From NCBI RefSeq assembly GCF_001625195.1, contig NC_054389.1, positions 2,170,001 to 2,234,000 of the forward strand: a stretch of DNA of 64,000 nt. Direction: 5' to 3'. Source of the DNA: Drechmeria coniospora (lineage: Eukaryota; Ascomycota; Sordariomycetes; Hypocreales; Ophiocordycipitaceae). A model generated the notes under the pieces. It did not search any database. It was given only the letters and a program-made list of their open reading frames with translations, and had not been told where the DNA came from. Shown in pieces: positions 59,138 to 64,000 of the stretch. Position numbers and translations under genes: made by a program. The first letter of the stretch is position 1. Each line of letters opens with the position of its first letter.

Positions 59138-59644
59138 TGCATTCCGTGGGAGGCGCTGCGAGTCTGTCGAAGGTGAAGTTGGTTGTTGTTTGGTGGTGGG
59201 GAGAGCGCGTCGTAGCAGGGTCGTGCAGCGTGTACTCGGTACTAGTGGTAAAGTACGCACTACTGTGGCGAGTTTTCAGTAGGTACTAAGGCAGTATTCG
59301 CAGTTGATTTCAGAGTATGTAAGTAGTGCAGTACAGCACTCCGTAATTACTCCGTACAGTTAGTTATACTTGTTCCTTGTACTCCGTACAACAATTACTT
59401 ACTACGGAGTGGAGGAGTAGGTTAGGCATCATCGCATAATACAAACTGCTATCAGCACTAATTACTGCCAGGCATCGGCAAGTTCGACGTTTCATCGCCA
59501 CCGACCTCGGCCGTATCCTTTTCCTCGCATCTTCGCCCACACGCACGCACTGCCACGGGCCAAGCATCCGTACGCAGCGACCTCGGCCTCGCTCGCCCTC
59601 CTACCGCCCTTCCGGTGCACCGCTTCCTCGACACGACACACACG
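59138..59644. promoter_or_regulatory. Divergent promoter region DAD4/IES6
   Basis: About 500 bp shared by both genes. GTAC words and TACGGAG sites cluster at 59230-59410; the part next to IES6 (59480-59640) is C-rich. No other feature. Confidence 0.5.
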
Positions 59645-60226
59645 ATGGCGGCACCGACCGAGGCGCAGCTTCAGCACCAGCGACTCATCGAGCAGCTCGA
59701 CATTCACTCCATCCACAAGTCCTTCCGCAACCCCAACTGGCGGCCCAATCAGCGGCGGAACAAGAACCTCAAAGCCATAGTGGGCGACGCTTCGAGGAAG
59801 GAAGCATCTTCCGTCGCCACCCCTCAGGACGGCTCCGGAGCGGCCACGCCGGCCGACGACGGACTGTCGACGAGCGGAACGTCGACACCGGCGACGGCGA
59901 ACGGCGGCGGCCCCCCTCCGAACCTCGCACAGGCGTCGCGCAGCCTGTCGAAGCTCGTGCTGGAGAAGAGCCTCGTGCTCGACAAGGGCGTCAAGATGGG
60001 AACCATGACGGCGCCGAGCGCGACGTATACGAATATCGAGTCGGCGCCGTCGCTGGCGCACTCGAAGCACTACTGCGACGTCACCGGCCTCCCGGCGCCG
60101 TACATCGACCCGAAGACGCGGCTGCGATACCACGACAAGGAGATATTCGGCCTCATCCGGGCTCTGCCGCAGCCGGCGACGGAGCTGTACCTCGAGGCGC
60201 GAGGCGCCCACACGGTGCTGAAGTGA
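59645..60226 (+). CDS. IES6: INO80 complex subunit Ies6
   Basis: YL1-C domain protein, 193 aa, single exon, partner of Arp5 in INO80. The start at 59645 (MAAPTEAQLQHQRL) is taken over Met 59615, whose 10 extra residues are unlike the family. Landmarks: SIHKSFRNPNWRPNQRRNKN (conserved basic N-terminal helix, about 24-43), a Ser/Thr/Ala-rich linker, then the YL1-C domain (about 141-177: KHYCDVTGLPAPYIDPKT, RYHDKEIFGLIRAL). ARP5 (minus strand, start 57647) and this gene are separated only by DAD4. Confidence 0.93.
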   Translation: MAAPTEAQLQHQRLIEQLDIHSIHKSFRNPNWRPNQRRNKNLKAIVGDASRKEASSVATPQDGSGAATPADDGLSTSGTSTPATANGGGPPPNLAQASRSLSKLVLEKSLVLDKGVKMGTMTAPSATYTNIESAPSLAHSKHYCDVTGLPAPYIDPKTRLRYHDKEIFGLIRALPQPATELYLEARGAHTVLK

Positions 60227-63062
60227 TCAGGCACGGTCGTCGCGTGCAAGAAGCATCGTTGGATGCCGTGCAGGTACGATGCACGACGGAGCTTCGAAGA
60301 GCACGGGGCCGGGCCCCGGAGCACTACGGCTACGGCTACGTCGAGGTCTACGTGACGACGACGAGCGAGGAGGAACGACGTGTCCGACCAACAAAGTCAA
60401 GCCCCAACTATGCACCCCGAGCCTCTCGGCAGGGGGATGGCAGATGACGCTCCGGCTTAATCGTGATCGAGGAGGTTTGTTCTTTGCCAGGTCGACAGAG
60501 TACCGAGACGGTGCGGGAGACACGTCTCAGTTGCCGAAGCGGAGAGCTTGGCCGTCGTGGCATGTGCGAATGGATATTTTCGGGTTTTAGCAAGCAGCGT
60601 GGCCAAGTCAAGAATGCGAGCGATAATGCAGGCAACAATGCATTCCCATGACTGCCCTGGCCGTTCTTTGCATGTCCTGCCCGTCCCATCGACGGCCACT
60701 TGGCTTCAGAGCGTCTTGAAGAACACATGGCTCTCCGTCGGGGTTCGAGAGACCGCCCCTGGTCGATGACTTTTCCTCGATGGCAGCTGGTAACGCGTAT
60801 GCGCGGGGGAGCAGGGATAGCTCGAAATGCGAGGCGATGCCATGCTCGAACATGCCAGGACCTGAATGAGCGGCACGACAATGGCATCTCGGTGCGGTGC
60901 GGTGCGTGTTCGCGGGTCGAGGTAGGGGAGCAGAGCAATGGGCTAGGTTGGTCGTTGTACTGTGCAGTACGGAGTAGTATACAAGTGGTTGGGGTCTACG
61001 TGCAGGCTCGGGAAGCAAAAATTGCAATTTATTCCACCAACTGTTGGTGGGCCCTCGCCTATTACCTACTACCTAGGTAGGTGTACGGCGTACTTGTACT
61101 TTACTTAGCAGCATGTACTGTAGGCGTGCTGTTTAATACTTGTACACTGTCATGTGCAGGTACGGAGTATTAATTACTCCGTATTACTTGATACAGGTGC
61201 GGAGCACGGAGTCTTACCACAATTTATTACTTGAAAGTTCGCGCCTACTTAAGCACAGTACTTGTTCAGTACTATTCGGAGTAATAATTACAGTGCACAC
61301 TGTACGTTTTCGTGCACATGTAAAATACCTTCGCAAACAGCAAGTAGGTACAGTAAGTGTATATGAAAGCGTGCTCAACTCTACGATTGGCACTCCGTAC
61401 AGCATACTGTACAACTACTCCGTACGAGCAGTTGCATGCCGAGTGCGACTATGTTCCGAGTGCGACTGTCCGTACGACTTATTACACTGTATTTGCTCTG
61501 AGTACCAACTAGCAAGCAGTCCTTGGACAAGTACCTCAACTAATGCGTCTACAGTATTACGTGTACGAGCGAGTACCTTGGTAGGCAGTAAGCAACTACG
61601 TACAAGTAGGCCAGTACTAGCACTGTACAAGTATATGCATTAATACTCGTAATACTTCCGATTATCAGACCGGGTTCTTGTATCTGCCCGGTACTTTGGA
61701 GGAGGGCCGTCTGCGGCGTGTTGCTCATGGGAGGTTGTATGGAGTATTAATACCAACCGGGTGATGCTTACAAGTACGGTAGGGTACAGCACAGCATAGC
61801 ACGGCACAGCACAGCACAGCACAGCACGGCACAGTACAGTACTTACAGTACAGTACTCCGTAGTAGTGCAAAGGTACTGATTGAACACCTAGGCCCGAGA
61901 ACGGACTACGTACCTGTACTGTTGGTAGGAGGCATCACATTGACACCTCCTGTACGGCGTGAGCCGCGTACAACAAAGTACATGCAAGTATTAATACTGC
62001 ACTCCGTCCGTACAAGTAAACACCTAGTAGGAGGTACTCGAGCTCCAATTATTCTGCGCCGTCCTAGTATTACAAGTAATCACTGGACAATACAGGTGTA
62101 CTGCAGCCCGTAGCAGCCCGTAGGCGTAGGCGTCCATGTGCCACTTACAAGTACTGTAGGTACATCGCTTGCACCCCATACTCCGTACACCGTAAGGAGA
62201 CAATCCAACGTTCACTCATCACAAAAGGCTGCTGGATCCGAAGGTTATTATAAAGAGGACAGGGAGAACATGGTTTAGCCAGGGCAGGGCAGGGCACCTC
62301 ACTGCCGAGCTCAGGGTACGTAAATGAAAGAATCATTTCCAACGGTTGCGAGCCTCCTTCAATACTGCACAATATCTTGCCGACAGGGGCAGCAAGCGAA
62401 GCGACCGGGATGAGCAAGCCAAGTGCCGTTTCTCAAGCCCTCTGCCGGAAGCAAGTACAGCACATGTCATATGCTATTACTCGTACTTGCGCAGTATTAT
62501 TACCAAGGCAAAGCAGCCTCAAGTCAACCAAATATTACTCATTATCATGGAACACAAAATGCTTGTACTCCGTAATGCCGGGCTTTGTTCGGTACGTGTA
62601 CGGAGTACTCCGTACAACCATTCCGCATGGACAAGTACTTACGCCTACTTAGTACTCCGTAAGTACACCTGCTTGTAATACAATCATTTACTCCAGTACA
62701 GTCTAGATCACCCAGCACTTGCACTGTACTAATTACTAGACGCAAAGCGGCGGTGCGCGTCCAGGCTAAAATGTGGCTTGTGCTACCATTTCGCGCGAAC
62801 AAGGTGTCCTCGTACCAAAGTAATGGACCGGAGAGACTAGAGTACTCCCGACATGTACTCTCTGCGCGGTACGGAGTATGGAGTGACAAGGATTAATATT
62901 GTTAGCCGCTGCCAACTTCTCGTCCATTCTTGCGACAAGACGACTCGCAAGTAATATTTGTATGCCCACAAACTAAACCACCTTCATCACCCTCACCTCC
63001 CCCCACGTCGTGCTCGGAGATAGCAAAACGGTACCTTTTCTGGGAAAGCAAAAGCCGCCATC
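60227..63062. repeat. Gene-free stretch with dense GTAC islands
   Basis: About 2.8 kb. GTAC words are dense from 60955 to 62200 and 62450-62885; CGGAGTACTCCG lies at 62601-62612. A GCACA-repeat tract is at 61785-61840. Minus-strand frames at 60408-60938 and 60608-61027 show no domain. A CA/CT-rich leader of the next gene starts near 62940. Confidence 0.6.
61785..61840. repeat. CAGCA/GCACA short tandem repeat
   Basis: Five-base units (CAGCA, with G/T variants) repeated about nine times, continuous with GTACAGTACTTAC words on its right side. Confidence 0.8.
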
Positions 63063-63810
63063 ATGTCCATGTGGCTTTCCGACACGCAAAGTACGTCCCC
63101 TCGCTCGCCGCTGACGGTCTAAACCGTGCCATCGGGCGCGCACCTGGTCGGCCAAGCGACCGTCATCGTGGTTCCGGATGCTAACGCCGTCTGGCAGAGA
63201 TTGGGGTGGTGTTCTGCTCTGGCGGTAGGTATGCGCCCGGCATGGAGCTACGGCCCGTCGCCGCCACGGGTGCTGACGGAATCCCTCGCAGGAGGCTTGT
63301 TCCTCGTCGGAGGAGTGATGCTGTTCTTTGACCGCGCCATGTAAATGATCAAGCCCCCGTTCCCCGAAGGCAAAGCCGATGGCAGGATGGATCCCGTGGC
63401 TGACCATGCTTCTTCCCTTCACTAGGCTCGCGATGGGAAACGTGCGAACCCTTGACGGCCGCCCTCTCCCCAAGCCATGCCGACCTCCCTTGCGCTGACG
63501 CCGCGTGTGACAGATTCTCTTCCTCATCGGACTCACAATCATCATCGGCCCGCAAAAAACCCTCTTTTTCTTCGCGCGGAAACAAAAAGCAAAGGGAACG
63601 GCGGCCTTCTTCGCCGGCCTCGCCTTGATCCTCATGAGGTGGACCTTGATCGGTTTCTTCATCGAGCTCTACGGCATCTTCGTCCTGTTTGGCGATTTCC
63701 TCGGCACAATCGCCGGCTTCGCGCGAGGGATACCCGGCATCGGCCCGTACATTGGTGTCGTCGTGGACAGGTCCGGCTTGGGACGCAGAAACGCCGAGCT
63801 GCCCGTATGA
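63063..63810 (+). CDS. GOT1: Golgi transport protein Got1
   Basis: Four-TM protein of ER-Golgi/Golgi transport, 138 aa, the same length as yeast Got1. Five exons: 63063-63090, 63198-63224, 63292-63340, 63426-63441 (16 nt) and 63514-63810. Spliced N-terminus: MSMWLSDTQKIGVVFCSGGG; then FLVGGVMLFFDRAM, LAMGN-ILFLIGLTIIIGPQKT, FFARKQKAKGTAAFF, ELYGIFVLFGDFL, and C-terminal GRRNAELPV, all matching the family. The 16-nt exon (LAMGN) is deduced from phase and family sequence. The short frame from 63625 alone would miss the N-terminal half. Confidence 0.94.
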
Positions 63811-64000
63811 GAGGTACGGGGCAGGCGGTGTGAGGGAGCACGACGGCCACGCTGGTCCGAAATCGCCCGAACCGGAGAACCGCGACGGACCGACGGCGTG
63901 ACGACGGCGTGACGACGGCGGGCGGACGGGATGCAAAACGGCAGATGAATGGATGCGACGGAGCCAAAAGGCGCATCCGTCATTACGAAAGACACCATGG

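Noticed and set aside
60408..60938. 176-codon minus-strand frame after IES6
   Set aside because: Low-information sequence, no family resemblance, competing frames of similar length overlap it.

Overview
The window is nuclear DNA from a filamentous ascomycete, most likely a Sordariomycete of the order Hypocreales. Reasons: 48-240 bp spliceosomal introns with fungal branch points (CTAAC/CTGAC) in nearly every gene, GC-rich coding DNA, and a gene set typical of Pezizomycotina (KapC-type bZIP, DUF3112 membrane protein, atypical hexokinase, Exo84, DASH Dad4). The order is inferred from protein resemblance only. I recognise 21 protein-coding genes. I see no tRNA, rRNA, transposon, CRISPR or prokaryotic feature.

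Layout, left to right: CEF1/CDC5 splicing factor (cut by the window start); Vba/Fnx-like vacuolar MFS transporter (-); atypical hexokinase (-); 2.6 kb gene-free; SSU1 sulfite pump (-) and cysteine dioxygenase (+), divergent; HIRAN-SNF2-RING translocase (+); TYW1 (+); TOM20 (-); EXO84 (+) with a minisatellite-encoded tail; PP2A catalytic subunit (+); DUF3112 7-TM protein (-); a small secreted cysteine-containing protein (-) between 2.7 kb and 5.4 kb gene-free stretches; a signal peptide/TM/SH3 protein (+); DcpS (+) and a GILT-like protein (-) whose coding ends overlap; NCA2 (-); ERG25 (+); pterin-carbinolamine dehydratase (-); KapC bZIP (+); ARP5 (-), DAD4 (-) and IES6 (+); GOT1 (+).

Most genes are unrelated housekeeping functions, but two neighbourhoods look functional. 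Cysteine dioxygenase makes cysteine sulfinate, which breaks down to sulfite, and the adjacent divergent SSU1 exports sulfite, so the pair forms a short cysteine/sulfite detoxification module. ARP5 and IES6, which form one submodule of the INO80 remodeller, lie about 2 kb apart in opposite directions with DAD4 between them.

The other striking property is the intergenic DNA. Many long gene-free stretches are saturated with GTAC-centred words (TACGGAGTAC / GTACTCCGTA, AAGTACTTAC, TACATGTAC) that are rare in the coding exons. Some join into the perfect palindrome CGGAGTACTCCG. All exon models come from reading splice sites, phase and protein-family continuity; none has transcript support here.
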